From positions 1-64,000 of IMG/VR virus record IMGVR_UViG_3300045955_000166: a stretch of DNA of 64,000 nucleotides. One strand, given 5' to 3'. This stretch comes from a virus. The notes beneath the pieces are model-generated. The model searched no databases and was not told the DNA's origin. It was given only the letters and a program-made list of their open reading frames with translations. The translations under genes were made by a program, and so were the position numbers. How positions within the stretch are numbered: the stretch's first letter is position 1; the number at the start of each line of letters is the position of its first letter. This document shows, one piece after another, positions 41,223-49,109 of the stretch.

Positions 41223-41537
41223 ATGAAAAAGCCAGAAGGGAGAGAAGTAATAATCTATAACGCAAAACAAATACTCGATTATATAGAGGAAAAATATAAA
41301 TTTAATTATTATGACTATGTATTCCATATCATAGTCAATGCAATGTTATTTCCTATACGTGGTGCAATTACTCTTACACAAAAAGACATACCTATATTAG
41401 AAAAAAATATTGTAGAAACAGGAGATCCAGAAATAAAAACAAAGTTATTCATTGTTCGTGATTATATGACAACTATTTTAGATGAGTTTAACATTAATGG
41501 GGAGGTATGGCTTAGTAATGATATCAACCCTGATTAA
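41223..41537 (+). CDS. Hypothetical protein with YIEEKY motif
   Basis: 104 residues. AKQILDYIEEKYKFNYYDYVF near the N-terminus and ILDEFNINGEVWL near the end resemble the 48292 protein (IDEVLAYLEEKYGAD ... ILTEEFGPDFNLNIG). Both lie next to paralogous NUMOD4/HNH genes. Function unknown. Confidence 0.6.
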   Translation: MKKPEGREVIIYNAKQILDYIEEKYKFNYYDYVFHIIVNAMLFPIRGAITLTQKDIPILEKNIVETGDPEIKTKLFIVRDYMTTILDEFNINGEVWLSNDINPD

Positions 41538-41757
41538 AAAATTTATTGATAATGATGGCAAAGAAATACAACCTGAAGATTTTATTTTATATGTTACCGA
41601 AACAAAAGCCACAGTATATAAAGTTTTAAAGTTTGATTTGCCTTATGTACATTTGCTTTCTTTAACGTCAGGGAATTTAGTTATTCGACTTGATCATGAA
41701 TTAGAACCATGTTATCTTATAACAGATAAAATTAATTTTCATTATAGAGGTACATAA
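41518..41757 (+). CDS. Hypothetical small protein
   Basis: 79 residues from ATG 41518, overlapping the previous gene; GGGGAGG lies 12 bp upstream, a little far. A compact strand-rich sequence (EDFILYVTETKATVYKVLKF) suggests a small beta-barrel. Not recognised. The stop overlaps the next ATG by one base. Confidence 0.5.
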   Translation: MISTLIKKFIDNDGKEIQPEDFILYVTETKATVYKVLKFDLPYVHLLSLTSGNLVIRLDHELEPCYLITDKINFHYRGT

Positions 41758-42002
41758 TGCTCTGGATACTCCTTTTATTATGGTTGTTTATTATTATCCT
41801 TATATCTTCTACGTCATTGATCTCTGCTTTATTTAGAGAAGTAGAAGTAGATAAAACGAATCTTCAAGTTATTATTCAAAGATATAGAGATGAACAGGGT
41901 TTTCTATACTTACTTTGGATGTGGATAAGTATAGCTTGTTGGCTTGTACTTTTCACAATTGTTGATTTTGTTAAACTTATAATGCGTCTAATTAAATCAT
42001 AG
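41757..42002 (+). CDS. Two-span membrane protein
   Basis: 81 residues with hydrophobic helices at about 2-22 (LWILLLLWLFIIILISSTS) and 50-72 (LYLLWMWISIACWLVLFTIV), separated by a charged loop. Size and topology allow a holin-like or envelope-associated role, but no lysin is adjacent. Starts at the last base of the previous stop. Confidence 0.55.
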   Translation: MLWILLLLWLFIIILISSTSLISALFREVEVDKTNLQVIIQRYRDEQGFLYLLWMWISIACWLVLFTIVDFVKLIMRLIKS

Positions 42003-42012
42003 GAGATATACA

Positions 42013-43392
42013 GTGTCAGGTGTCTGTACATTAGCACAGATAACAGAAATTGAAAAACACCCTAATGCTGATAGATTACAGGTTGCTACAGTATTAGGAG
42101 AGAAAGTTATTGTAGGACTTGATGCAAAGATAGGGAACTACGTATTATATTTTGATTGTGATTGTCAACTCTCACAAGAATTTTGTGATGCAAATGATTT
42201 AATTGCGCGATATGACACTACAGGAATAAAAATAGGTGGTGGATATTTTGATACAAAAAGACGTGTACGAGCACAAAGTTTTCGTGGTATAAAATCTAAT
42301 GGATTTGTGTGTCCATTAAATTATTTAAGTTATTGCAAGGGTGATGAAATACTACAAACAGCACAAGTAGGATATCAGTTTATTTCCATTAATGGTTCTG
42401 AAATTTGTAGTCGATATATTGTACCAGTAAGACAACATTCTATATCCGGTAAACAAAAAGCTATACGTAAGGCACAAGTACCTACATTTTTAGAACATGT
42501 AGACACAGATCATATACGATATCATTTAAGTCAGATGCTTGTTCCAGGTGACAGGATCTACGTTACTGCAAAAGTCCATGGTACAAGTGGTAGACTCCAT
42601 AGAGGCATCAATCGTACACCATATGCAAATAAATGGTTAAATCGTATCTCATGGATGTTTAAACCACGATATGAACATTGGGTAGGTTCTCGGAGAGTCA
42701 TTAAAGGAACCACAGAAGCCCATCAGAATAGGCGTTTTTTGGGTTACAAGTTGCCCTTCCTTGCATTATTTTTCTCAGGTAGGGGTAACACAAGGGGTTA
42801 CTATTCTGATGAATCTTTTCGTTTTGATGATGTGCAAAATATAAAACTTCATAAAGGAGAAACAATCTATTATGAACATGTAGGTTTTATAACTGCCTAT
42901 CAACCTATTATGCCTGGAGTAGACTTAAAAAAATTGCCCAAGGATATACAAAAACAATATAAACCAAATACTGATGAACCAGATAAGTTACATTTTAAAT
43001 ATGGTTGTTTTCCGTATCAACGTAAATTACTTGTGTATAGAATTACCTGGACAAATGAAGATGGTGAAGTGTATGAATTACCATGGTCTTTGATAAAGAA
43101 AAGATGTGGTGAACTCCAATTAGATCATGTTGTAGATATTGCATCCTTACATATGAGCGATTATATACGAGTAGGAGATTTACCTTTTGTTCAATTATTA
43201 GCTACGTATACAGAACGTCCAGATCCTTTAGATAGTTCTCATTATATGGAAGGTGTAGTTTTTCGAGTAGAACGAGAAAACGGTTCTACATATTTCTGGA
43301 AGTATAAATCTCATACCTTTCTTGTTGGAGAAGGTTTAGTAAAAGATTCAGGACAAGTAGATATAGAAGAACAACAATCTCAAGGAACATAA
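42013..43392 (+). CDS. RNA ligase, Rnl5/DraRnl-like
   Basis: 459 residues from GTG 42013 behind AGGAGATATA. The N-terminal domain (about 1-120) has ITEIEKHPNADRLQVATVLG, a tRNA-binding/OB-like element that marks the Deinococcus-type ligases. The nucleotidyltransferase domain has motif I AKVHGTSGR (Lys187 as adenylation site), motif III IYYEHVGF, motif IV MEGVVFRV and motif V FWKYK. It would seal broken RNA, for example tRNAs cut by host defence. A kinase partner candidate lies at 60363. Confidence 0.85.
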   Translation: MSGVCTLAQITEIEKHPNADRLQVATVLGEKVIVGLDAKIGNYVLYFDCDCQLSQEFCDANDLIARYDTTGIKIGGGYFDTKRRVRAQSFRGIKSNGFVCPLNYLSYCKGDEILQTAQVGYQFISINGSEICSRYIVPVRQHSISGKQKAIRKAQVPTFLEHVDTDHIRYHLSQMLVPGDRIYVTAKVHGTSGRLHRGINRTPYANKWLNRISWMFKPRYEHWVGSRRVIKGTTEAHQNRRFLGYKLPFLALFFSGRGNTRGYYSDESFRFDDVQNIKLHKGETIYYEHVGFITAYQPIMPGVDLKKLPKDIQKQYKPNTDEPDKLHFKYGCFPYQRKLLVYRITWTNEDGEVYELPWSLIKKRCGELQLDHVVDIASLHMSDYIRVGDLPFVQLLATYTERPDPLDSSHYMEGVVFRVERENGSTYFWKYKSHTFLVGEGLVKDSGQVDIEEQQSQGT

Positions 43393-43394
43393 AA

Positions 43395-43475
43395 ATGCTA
43401 TGGGAGATAATGACTGCTATACAATATATGTGTTTAGGTTTTGTGATAGCATTGTTATATGTGTGGTATAAATGA
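43395..43475 (+). CDS. 26-residue membrane peptide
   Basis: ATG 43395 encodes MLWEIMTAIQYMCLGFVIAL followed by LYVWYK, one membrane span. It fills the gap between the ligase and resolvase genes and overlaps the latter by ATGA. Genuine translation is plausible from the overlap but unproven. Confidence 0.45.
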   Translation: MLWEIMTAIQYMCLGFVIALLYVWYK

Positions 43476-43972
43476 TAGTAGCAGGTATAGATCCATCTAC
43501 ACATACAGGAGTAGTTATTATAAATGAAAAATTAGAAATCCTGTATTCTAAACTTTATAATGTAGAACAAAAAGGATTATTAGGAGCACAAGTGCTCGGA
43601 AATAAATGTAAACGTATTGTAAGAGATTATGAAGTGACTTCCGTATTTATAGAAGGAATTTCATGGGGATCACAAAATAAGAATGTCCTAGAAATGCTTG
43701 CTGTAATCAATATTTTATTGCGACATTATTTATTTAATGTCTGTTCAGTGTATGTAGTTCCACCATTGACTATGAAGAAATTTATCACGGGCAATGGAAA
43801 AGCTACAAAAAAAGATATAGCAATGGGACTAAAAACAACATGGAATTTGTTTTTATCTAATGAACACCTACGAGATGCTTTGGGGTTAGCTATAACAGGA
43901 GTGTATTACTTGAATAATTTAAATAGTCCATGGGGTTATAAACTACAAAATAAAATACGGAGAGTACAATGA
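43472..43972 (+). CDS. RuvC-like Holliday junction resolvase
   Basis: 166 residues. RNase H-fold pattern: VAGIDPSTHTGVV (Asp6), VFIEGISWGSQ (Glu about 60), a helix, VVPPLTMKKFITGNGKATKK and HLRDALGLAITGVYYL (Asp about 138). The VPP...K..TG.G.A.K element is a RuvC signature. It would cut four-way junctions made by recombination before packaging. Confidence 0.82.
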   Translation: MIVAGIDPSTHTGVVIINEKLEILYSKLYNVEQKGLLGAQVLGNKCKRIVRDYEVTSVFIEGISWGSQNKNVLEMLAVINILLRHYLFNVCSVYVVPPLTMKKFITGNGKATKKDIAMGLKTTWNLFLSNEHLRDALGLAITGVYYLNNLNSPWGYKLQNKIRRVQ

Positions 43973-44280
43973 TTCTTAATAATGAGAAAAATAATCATTT
44001 GCAATTAACATCTTATAATTATAAAATCTATGATTGGGTAGATATTGAAGAACTTTTAAATAAACATGGGTTATCTTTTTGGATTGATGAAGGTGATTAT
44101 TATTTTAATATTCGGGCATGGTTTCATGAAAATAATTATTGGAGTGACATTCTTTTAGTTAGTGATTGGAAAATTGAATATTACACATTTAATGAAACGA
44201 GAGAAGATCAGTATGTAAAAAAAGTATTAGAAAAAATATGTGAATTAATGGAAGAATGTTATATATTTATGGAAACATAA
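43969..44280 (+). CDS. Hypothetical acidic protein
   Basis: 103 residues, rich in Asn, Tyr, Trp and acidic residues (WVDIEELLNKHGLSFWIDEG, DWKIEYYTFNETRED). Overlaps the resolvase gene by 4 bp. Not recognised. Its acidic aromatic surface resembles DNA-mimic proteins only loosely. Confidence 0.55.
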   Translation: MILNNEKNNHLQLTSYNYKIYDWVDIEELLNKHGLSFWIDEGDYYFNIRAWFHENNYWSDILLVSDWKIEYYTFNETREDQYVKKVLEKICELMEECYIFMET

Positions 44281-44282
44281 AT

Positions 44283-44888
44283 ATGGAAGATATATCAACA
44301 TTAGAAAACAAAATAAAATTAGGGGCATACTTATGGGATGTTAGAAGAAAAGGAAAATATAAAAATAATTTTATAAATTTTCGGAAATATTTAAAACAAG
44401 AACATGCATATATTTCTCCAACAGAAGCTATACATTACATTGATTTATATGTAATGTGTGCTTATAATAATATAACACTTCAAAATATACAAGGTATATC
44501 ATGGAAACGTATTAAATTATTTTTGAAAAAAATAACAAAAGAGAATAAAGATGCTATGTTAAAAGCCGCTAAAGAAATGTCAGAGGAAGAATATGAAGAT
44601 TATATTTTTCCTAATAGAAAAATTTTTATGGGTAAAAATATAATAATACATATTCCTGCACATAAATATGCCTTATTATATAAAAAATTTCATGATGTAA
44701 AAGATCTTCATAAATTTGCATATATGTATGAAGTATTAGAGTTTCTTTTAAAAGAGGATAAAGATGTATATTATAAAAATGAAAAATTAACTAATTTATT
44801 AGATCAGATGTCATTAGATGATATATTAGAATATGTTACAAAAAAATATCCACATACATTAATTGAAGTGACTGAATTAGAAGGGTAA
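44283..44888 (+). CDS. Hypothetical helical protein
   Basis: 201 residues from ATG 44283. Largely alpha-helical and lysine-rich (KNNFINFRKYLKQEHAYISP, LLDQMSLDDILEYVTKKYPH). The pattern ISPTEAIHYIDLY...N.. recalls short helical domains of phage Dna/recombination helpers, but no family was recognised. Confidence 0.6.
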   Translation: MEDISTLENKIKLGAYLWDVRRKGKYKNNFINFRKYLKQEHAYISPTEAIHYIDLYVMCAYNNITLQNIQGISWKRIKLFLKKITKENKDAMLKAAKEMSEEEYEDYIFPNRKIFMGKNIIIHIPAHKYALLYKKFHDVKDLHKFAYMYEVLEFLLKEDKDVYYKNEKLTNLLDQMSLDDILEYVTKKYPHTLIEVTELEG

Positions 44889-44893
44889 GATAT

Positions 44894-45391
44894 ATGCCTG
44901 AGTATATCACAGGGGAAATGTTTACAGAACTTGGATATGCTGATTTGTTTTTAGTAACAGCAAATTCTTTCATTAAACAGAATGGATCATTAGTCATGGG
45001 AGCAGGAGCAGCAGGGAAGTTAACGAAGCTCTATCCTCATATTCCTTTTGAAGCAGGTCAATTAGTACGTGAGGTATGTGGGCATTTGGGGGTATATGGT
45101 GTTTTAGTTCTTACAGAATTGAAAGGAAAACATGTAGGTATTTTCCAAACAAAGAAAAATTATATGCAACCATCAAGTGTAGCTCTTATTGCATATTCAT
45201 GTGAACTTCTTTGTAAACTTGCTGCACATTATAATCGTGTTGTTGTGAATTTTCCTGGTATCGGATACGGGTTACTGGAGAAAGATCTTGTACAAGTATA
45301 TACAGATACATTACCAAATAATGTATATATTTATGAATCATTAAATGGTGTGAAAATGGTAAATGCTTTAAATAAAAGGAAAGTTTCATGA
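44894..45391 (+). CDS. Macro-domain protein (ADP-ribose binding)
   Basis: 165 residues. FLVTANSF (19-26), NGSLVMGAGAAGKL (30-43) and NFPGIGYGLLEKD (119-131) correspond to the ADP-ribose binding loops of macro domains, including the Asn and the GIGxG loop. Such proteins bind or hydrolyse ADP-ribose; DarG antitoxin macro domains remove ADP-ribose from DNA thymine. The NADAR gene at 46252 lies two genes on, supporting an anti-ADP-ribosylation role. It overlaps ThyX by 4 bp. Confidence 0.75.
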   Translation: MPEYITGEMFTELGYADLFLVTANSFIKQNGSLVMGAGAAGKLTKLYPHIPFEAGQLVREVCGHLGVYGVLVLTELKGKHVGIFQTKKNYMQPSSVALIAYSCELLCKLAAHYNRVVVNFPGIGYGLLEKDLVQVYTDTLPNNVYIYESLNGVKMVNALNKRKVS

Positions 45392-46080
45392 GGAATAATG
45401 GACAAATATGTGTTGAATTACAGGAAGTTATGGGTTCAGACAGGGCGATTGCCGAAAGTGCATGGACAAGTAGTACAACACTTCAAGGAAAAGAAAAACG
45501 AACAGATGAAGATGTGATACGGATTGTAAAAATGCTCATTGATCATAAACATCATTCTCCATTAGAAGCTGTTGTATTTCGATTTTGGATCAAAATGCCG
45601 ATATTTACTGATAGACAACATATGACACATAGGATTGCATCTCATAATGGTATGAGTGGGAGATATCGTACCATGCCTGAAGAATGGTATCATGTACCTT
45701 CAGATGTGCAAGAGATTCTTTTGTCATGTTATGAAGATTTATTAATGGATGATTATGAGAACTTGTGTGAACAATCGCATAATGTATATAGAACGGCATT
45801 AAATAATTTAAAGGAACAAGAAAAATTAGGGCATATAACAAATGCCGAATATAAAAGAGTACGAGAATTTTATAGAGGCATATTACCTCAGTCAAGTATG
45901 ACTGAGAGAGTTACTATTATGAACCTACGATCATTTGCTAATTATCAAAAACTCCGAAATAGTGAACATGCACAACCAGAAATTAAGACAGTTGCTCAAT
46001 TAATGTTAGCAGAAGTAGAAGATAAAAATATGTGTCCAGTGGCAATACACACTTTAAAAGAAAAACATTGGGAACTATAA
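45388..46080 (+). CDS. thyX: FAD-dependent thymidylate synthase
   Basis: 230 residues. The ThyX signature at 80-93 reads THRIASHNGMSGRY, with HR, Ser85, Ser90 and RY conserved; the usual first Arg of RHR is Thr. Also KHHSPLEAVVFRFWIKMPIF at 54-73 and a FANYQKLRNSEHAQPEI end. It methylates dUMP to dTMP using FAD and NADPH. It sits between the macro-domain gene and a small zinc protein gene. A palindrome copy (45799) is internal. Confidence 0.92.
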   Translation: MRNNGQICVELQEVMGSDRAIAESAWTSSTTLQGKEKRTDEDVIRIVKMLIDHKHHSPLEAVVFRFWIKMPIFTDRQHMTHRIASHNGMSGRYRTMPEEWYHVPSDVQEILLSCYEDLLMDDYENLCEQSHNVYRTALNNLKEQEKLGHITNAEYKRVREFYRGILPQSSMTERVTIMNLRSFANYQKLRNSEHAQPEIKTVAQLMLAEVEDKNMCPVAIHTLKEKHWEL

Positions 46081-46274
46081 TGAGTAAAGTACAATGTTTA
46101 GAATGTGGTGAAATTTTAGAATCAAAATATCGACATGATTTTCAACAATGTTCATGTCCTAATCAGACCTTTGTTGATGGAGGATCTGCCTATATACGTT
46201 GTGGTGGGGTTGATTTAAATAAAATTAAAGTATTAAGTGGGAATAATAAATATGATGACGATAATGGAGTTTAA
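46080..46274 (+). CDS. Small zinc-ribbon protein
   Basis: 64 residues from ATG 46080, TAATG overlap with thyX. VQCLECGEILES, then CSCPNQTFVDGGSAYIRCGG: two cysteine pairs likely holding zinc. This type of short ribbon protein is common near phage nucleotide genes; function unknown. Confidence 0.6.
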   Translation: MSKVQCLECGEILESKYRHDFQQCSCPNQTFVDGGSAYIRCGGVDLNKIKVLSGNNKYDDDNGV

Positions 46275-46704
46275 AGGTAAGTATAAATTTTTATCAAATT
46301 TTTTTCTCTGTAAAGTTGAATATGAAGATAAAATATATAAATCAGCCGAACACGCATATCAAGCATCAAAAACAGATGATGAATATTGGAGCACTATAAT
46401 TGCTGAAGCAGATACGCCAAATAAAGCAAAACAATGTGGAAAAAAATGTCCATATATTCGTGAAGATTGGGATGAAGTAAAAATAAATATTATGAAAAAA
46501 ATTGTGTATAACAAGTTCATGCATAATGATAAATTGAAACAACAGTTAATTGCAACATCTCCTTCAAAACTCATTGAAGGAAATTACTGGCATGATAATT
46601 GGTGGGGTAGTTGTTTTTGTCAAAAATGTAAAAATATACAGGGAAGTAATATGTTAGGGTTAATTCTTATGGATATTAGGGAACAAAGTATTACTAAAGG
46701 ATAA
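46252..46704 (+). CDS. NADAR-family protein (YbiA-like)
   Basis: 150 residues from ATG 46252 (ATG 46264 and GTG 46237 also possible). FLSNFF at 13-18, IYKSAEHAYQASK at 28-40, a middle KK.PYIREDWDEVKI segment and LIEGNYWHDNWWGSC are standard NADAR features. The family includes N-glycosidases acting on ADP-ribosylated guanine and phage anti-DarT factors such as AdfN of RB69. Together with the macro-domain gene it suggests reversal of toxin-made ADP-ribosylation of phage DNA. Confidence 0.82.
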   Translation: MMTIMEFKGKYKFLSNFFLCKVEYEDKIYKSAEHAYQASKTDDEYWSTIIAEADTPNKAKQCGKKCPYIREDWDEVKINIMKKIVYNKFMHNDKLKQQLIATSPSKLIEGNYWHDNWWGSCFCQKCKNIQGSNMLGLILMDIREQSITKG

Positions 46705-46708
46705 GTAT

Positions 46709-46972
46709 ATGAAAAGAAATATGTGGTTTGTAGGTATTTTTATAGGTTTATTGTTAGGTGGATGTGTTGCTGCTGTAGATCCGTATGGAAATGTCTCTGT
46801 AACCCCTGCTCCTGTGACAATTACAACGCCACCTGTGTATATACAGCCATCTCCACCTGTCTATGTGACACCACCTAGTTATCGTTATAGACGATGTTAT
46901 TCGTATCGACAAAGACAATATGATAGATACGGTAATTGGTATGGTTATCGAACCTATAGGAGATGTAACTAA
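46709..46972 (+). CDS. Small lipoprotein with Pro- and Tyr/Arg-rich tail
   Basis: 87 residues. Lipobox LLGGC, Cys19. The mature part has alternating Pro/Thr/Val (VTITTPPVYIQPSPPVYVTP) and then YRYRRCYSYRQRQYDRYGNW. Such a rigid plus basic tail could bind peptidoglycan or LPS. Related in style to the exported protein at 47969. Role may be envelope modification or lysis; no evidence decides. Confidence 0.65.
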   Translation: MKRNMWFVGIFIGLLLGGCVAAVDPYGNVSVTPAPVTITTPPVYIQPSPPVYVTPPSYRYRRCYSYRQRQYDRYGNWYGYRTYRRCN

Positions 46973-47244
46973 TGAGACTTTATGATGTATATGGAGAAAA
47001 AGGATGTCAAATAAAAGTTGGTGAACGTGCTATGTTATGTTATGTACCAGGAAATACAGTGCTTATTCCTGATGGAGTGTACGTATGTCATGAAGGATTA
47101 GTGGTAATCCATAATGGAATTTTTGTATGTGAATTAGATGATTTATATACGAAATGGGGTGATAAATTAGATAAGTGTGTTATTTTGGATAGTATAAAAC
47201 CTGATAATAAAAATGATGAAGAACCTTTTACTAATGGGGTATAA
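46972..47244 (+). CDS. Hypothetical protein
   Basis: 90 residues starting at the last base of the previous stop. Strand-rich with glycines (GNTVLIPDGVYVCHEGLVVI) and an acidic disordered end. Not recognised. Confidence 0.55.
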   Translation: MRLYDVYGEKGCQIKVGERAMLCYVPGNTVLIPDGVYVCHEGLVVIHNGIFVCELDDLYTKWGDKLDKCVILDSIKPDNKNDEEPFTNGV

Positions 47245-47245
47245 T

Positions 47246-47383
47246 ATGATGCTTACTGTTACAATGATTTTAGCAATTCTTGCTTTAATATTAGCAGCTT
47301 TGGCTGGTGCTAATTGGGTTCCTTTATGGGTATCTGTAGTATTATTAGCGGTACTACAATTACTTCAACATGTACCACGATAG
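47246..47383 (+). CDS. Small membrane protein
   Basis: 45 residues from ATG 47246. Nearly the whole chain is hydrophobic (LTVTMILAILALILAALAGA, then WVPLWVSVVLLAVLQLLQHV), giving one long or two short membrane spans. It fits the gap between neighbouring genes and starts right behind one. Candidate small holin-like or envelope protein. Confidence 0.5.
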   Translation: MMLTVTMILAILALILAALAGANWVPLWVSVVLLAVLQLLQHVPR

Positions 47384-47389
47384 GAAAAA

Positions 47390-47402
47390 TTAAATTATTT
47401 AA
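47390..47402. repeat. TTAAATTATTTAA palindrome copy
   Basis: Exact copy seven bases after the small membrane protein gene, followed by a hairpin at 47413. Confidence 0.9.
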
Positions 47403-47412
47403 TGATGGAATG

Positions 47413-47432
47413 AGCACCTTGAAAAAGGTGCT
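47413..47432 (+). terminator. Perfect 8-bp hairpin with GAAA loop
   Basis: AGCACCTT 47413-47420, GAAA loop, AAGGTGCT 47425-47432. No T-run follows, so it may be a stabiliser or translation-control element of the gene at 47446 rather than a terminator. Confidence 0.5.
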
Positions 47433-47445
47433 TAAAGGGAATACA

Positions 47446-47766
47446 ATGATATTCAAATATTATGAAGCAATTGTAAGTGGTGGTGACGAACATCAACTTC
47501 AATTAAGTCCTACAAATTATGTTGTCTATGCTGTTGGTGAAGATTTAATGGAATGTACAGATAATGTTATTGTATATCTTCATACGTTGAACAGACATTT
47601 TCCAGATAGATATGCTTTTACACCATATAGTTATGAAGGTGGTGTATGTGCAAGATATTATCGTTTCCCACCAAAACCTAATGTTGATTTAACATTGGGA
47701 TTTTATGCAGCAGAACCACATGGATCTACTGACAGCCATTGGATGCACCAATGTATGCAAAATTAA
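47446..47766 (+). CDS. Hypothetical protein
   Basis: 106 residues from ATG 47446; further upstream in-frame starts cross a hairpin and a palindrome and are unlikely. NYVVYAVGEDLMECTDNVIV and a C-terminal part rich in aromatic and His residues. Not recognised. Confidence 0.55.
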   Translation: MIFKYYEAIVSGGDEHQLQLSPTNYVVYAVGEDLMECTDNVIVYLHTLNRHFPDRYAFTPYSYEGGVCARYYRFPPKPNVDLTLGFYAAEPHGSTDSHWMHQCMQN

Positions 47767-47781
47767 GTAAAGGAGATACAC

Positions 47782-47988
47782 ATGTATATAGTTACTGTTC
47801 GAGAAACAATTGAAACAGCTTTTACATTGGATTGTGACTCAGAAGATCAAGCAAAAAGTGTAGTAATGCAATATCTTGATGGACATTATATGGACAGTGG
47901 TCCTTTTATAGATAAGGAAGAAGTCTATACAAATGCCGTAGAAATACTTTCAGTAAAGGAAGAAGAACATGAAAATGAATCTCCGTAA
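47782..47988 (+). CDS. Small hypothetical protein (DpnD/PcfM-like pattern)
   Basis: 68 residues. Starts YIVTVRETIETAFTLDCDSE and continues EDQAKSVVMQYLDGHY, reminiscent of the beta-alpha DpnD/PcfM-type small proteins. AAAGGAGATACAC is a strong ribosome site. It overlaps the exported His/Arg-rich protein gene. Confidence 0.55.
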   Translation: MYIVTVRETIETAFTLDCDSEDQAKSVVMQYLDGHYMDSGPFIDKEEVYTNAVEILSVKEEEHENESP

Positions 47989-48292
47989 AATTTTGTTATG
48001 TAGTATGTTAGGATTATTTTTATCCGTTGGTGTACCTTCTATAATTGATTCTGTGGAAGCCCATGGAGGTCATTCAGATTGGCGTGGACGTGAACATCAT
48101 AGACGTGAACATCATCAACGTGAACATCGTAGACATCGTAATAAGCATCGTAGAGAAAGACAACGTATATATCGTGGTGGACAATACATATATATACAAC
48201 CACCTGTTGTATATACTCCAGCAAGACGTTGTGTAAATAGACAAGTACAATGGTGTCATCCACATTATAGATGGGAAAGAAGGTGTTATTAA
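47969..48292 (+). CDS. Exported His/Arg-rich protein
   Basis: 107 residues. Sec signal peptide to about residue 31 (SVEA, then HGG). The mature part begins with a run of RxHH repeats (about residues 41-63: REHHRREHHQREH), followed by RGGQYIYIQPPVVY and two Cys-containing segments. The cluster could bind metal or anionic envelope polymers. Comparable in style with the lipoprotein at 46709. Function unknown. Confidence 0.65.
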   Translation: MKMNLRKILLCSMLGLFLSVGVPSIIDSVEAHGGHSDWRGREHHRREHHQREHRRHRNKHRRERQRIYRGGQYIYIQPPVVYTPARRCVNRQVQWCHPHYRWERRCY

Positions 48293-48564
48293 TGTCTAAA
48301 CCACAATTAAAGACTTTAAGCTATTATGATATAGATGAGGTTTTAGCTTATCTTGAAGAAAAATATGGTGCAGATACAATTGAATCAGTACAAGAGATAC
48401 TTGATTATTTTGATTATGAATTGCCTACTGTCACATTTATTACGTATGAAGATAAACATAAACTCTATTATATGGCTCCAATTTTTGTAGAGAAAAAAGA
48501 GAAAGAATTTGCTATACTTACAGAAGAATTTGGACCAGATTTTAATTTAAATATTGGAGATTGA
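48292..48564 (+). CDS. Hypothetical protein with YLEEKY motif
   Basis: 90 residues from ATG 48292 (TAATG coupling). YYDIDEVLAYLEEKYGADTI then TVTFITYEDKHKLYYMAPIF. Similar to the 41223 protein in its N-terminal helix and C-terminal end. The following gene is the second NUMOD4/HNH. Function unknown. Confidence 0.6.
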   Translation: MSKPQLKTLSYYDIDEVLAYLEEKYGADTIESVQEILDYFDYELPTVTFITYEDKHKLYYMAPIFVEKKEKEFAILTEEFGPDFNLNIGD

Positions 48565-48567
48565 TAT

Positions 48568-49098
48568 ATGTCTGTAAGTAAAAAAGAAATATGGAAAGAT
48601 ATTATTGGATATGAGAATTATTATCAAATAAGTAATTATGGAAATGTAAAAAGTTTAGAACGTTCTTTTCATTTAGGAGGAATAAGAAAAGAAAAAATTT
48701 TAAAATTCAGTATAAATACAAGTGGATATTTTCAGGTTACATTACAAAAAAATGGAGAAAAGAAAAATTATCTTGTACACAAATTAGTAGCATTGCATTT
48801 TATACCTAATCCAGATAATAAATCTGAAATAAACCATAAAGACGGAAACAAATTAAATAATTTAATTAATAATTTAGAATGGTGTACAAGATCTGAAAAT
48901 GCTTTACATGCTTTTCAATTAGGTTTAAGAAATAATAAAGAAGAAAAAAGTCCAAATAGGAAATTAAATATTCAACAAGTTTTTGAAATACGAGAATTAT
49001 TAAATAAAAAAATTCCACATAAAATAATTGCAGAAAAATATAAAGTTAGTCATCATTGTATAGCTAATATAAATACAAAACGTACATGGAAATTTTAG
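48568..49098 (+). CDS. NUMOD4/HNH homing-type endonuclease
   Basis: 176 residues. KEIWKDIIGYENYYQISNYG (NUMOD4), INHKDGNKLNNLINNLEWCT (HNH), RSENALHAFQLG and a terminal helix-turn-helix HKIIAEKYKVSHHCIANINT. Paralogue of the 40658 gene, about as related as expected for a duplicated mobile element. A palindrome copy lies within it (48853, reading KLNNLI). Confidence 0.92.
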   Translation: MSVSKKEIWKDIIGYENYYQISNYGNVKSLERSFHLGGIRKEKILKFSINTSGYFQVTLQKNGEKKNYLVHKLVALHFIPNPDNKSEINHKDGNKLNNLINNLEWCTRSENALHAFQLGLRNNKEEKSPNRKLNIQQVFEIRELLNKKIPHKIIAEKYKVSHHCIANINTKRTWKF

Positions 49099-49109
49099 GA
49101 GGAATTTTA

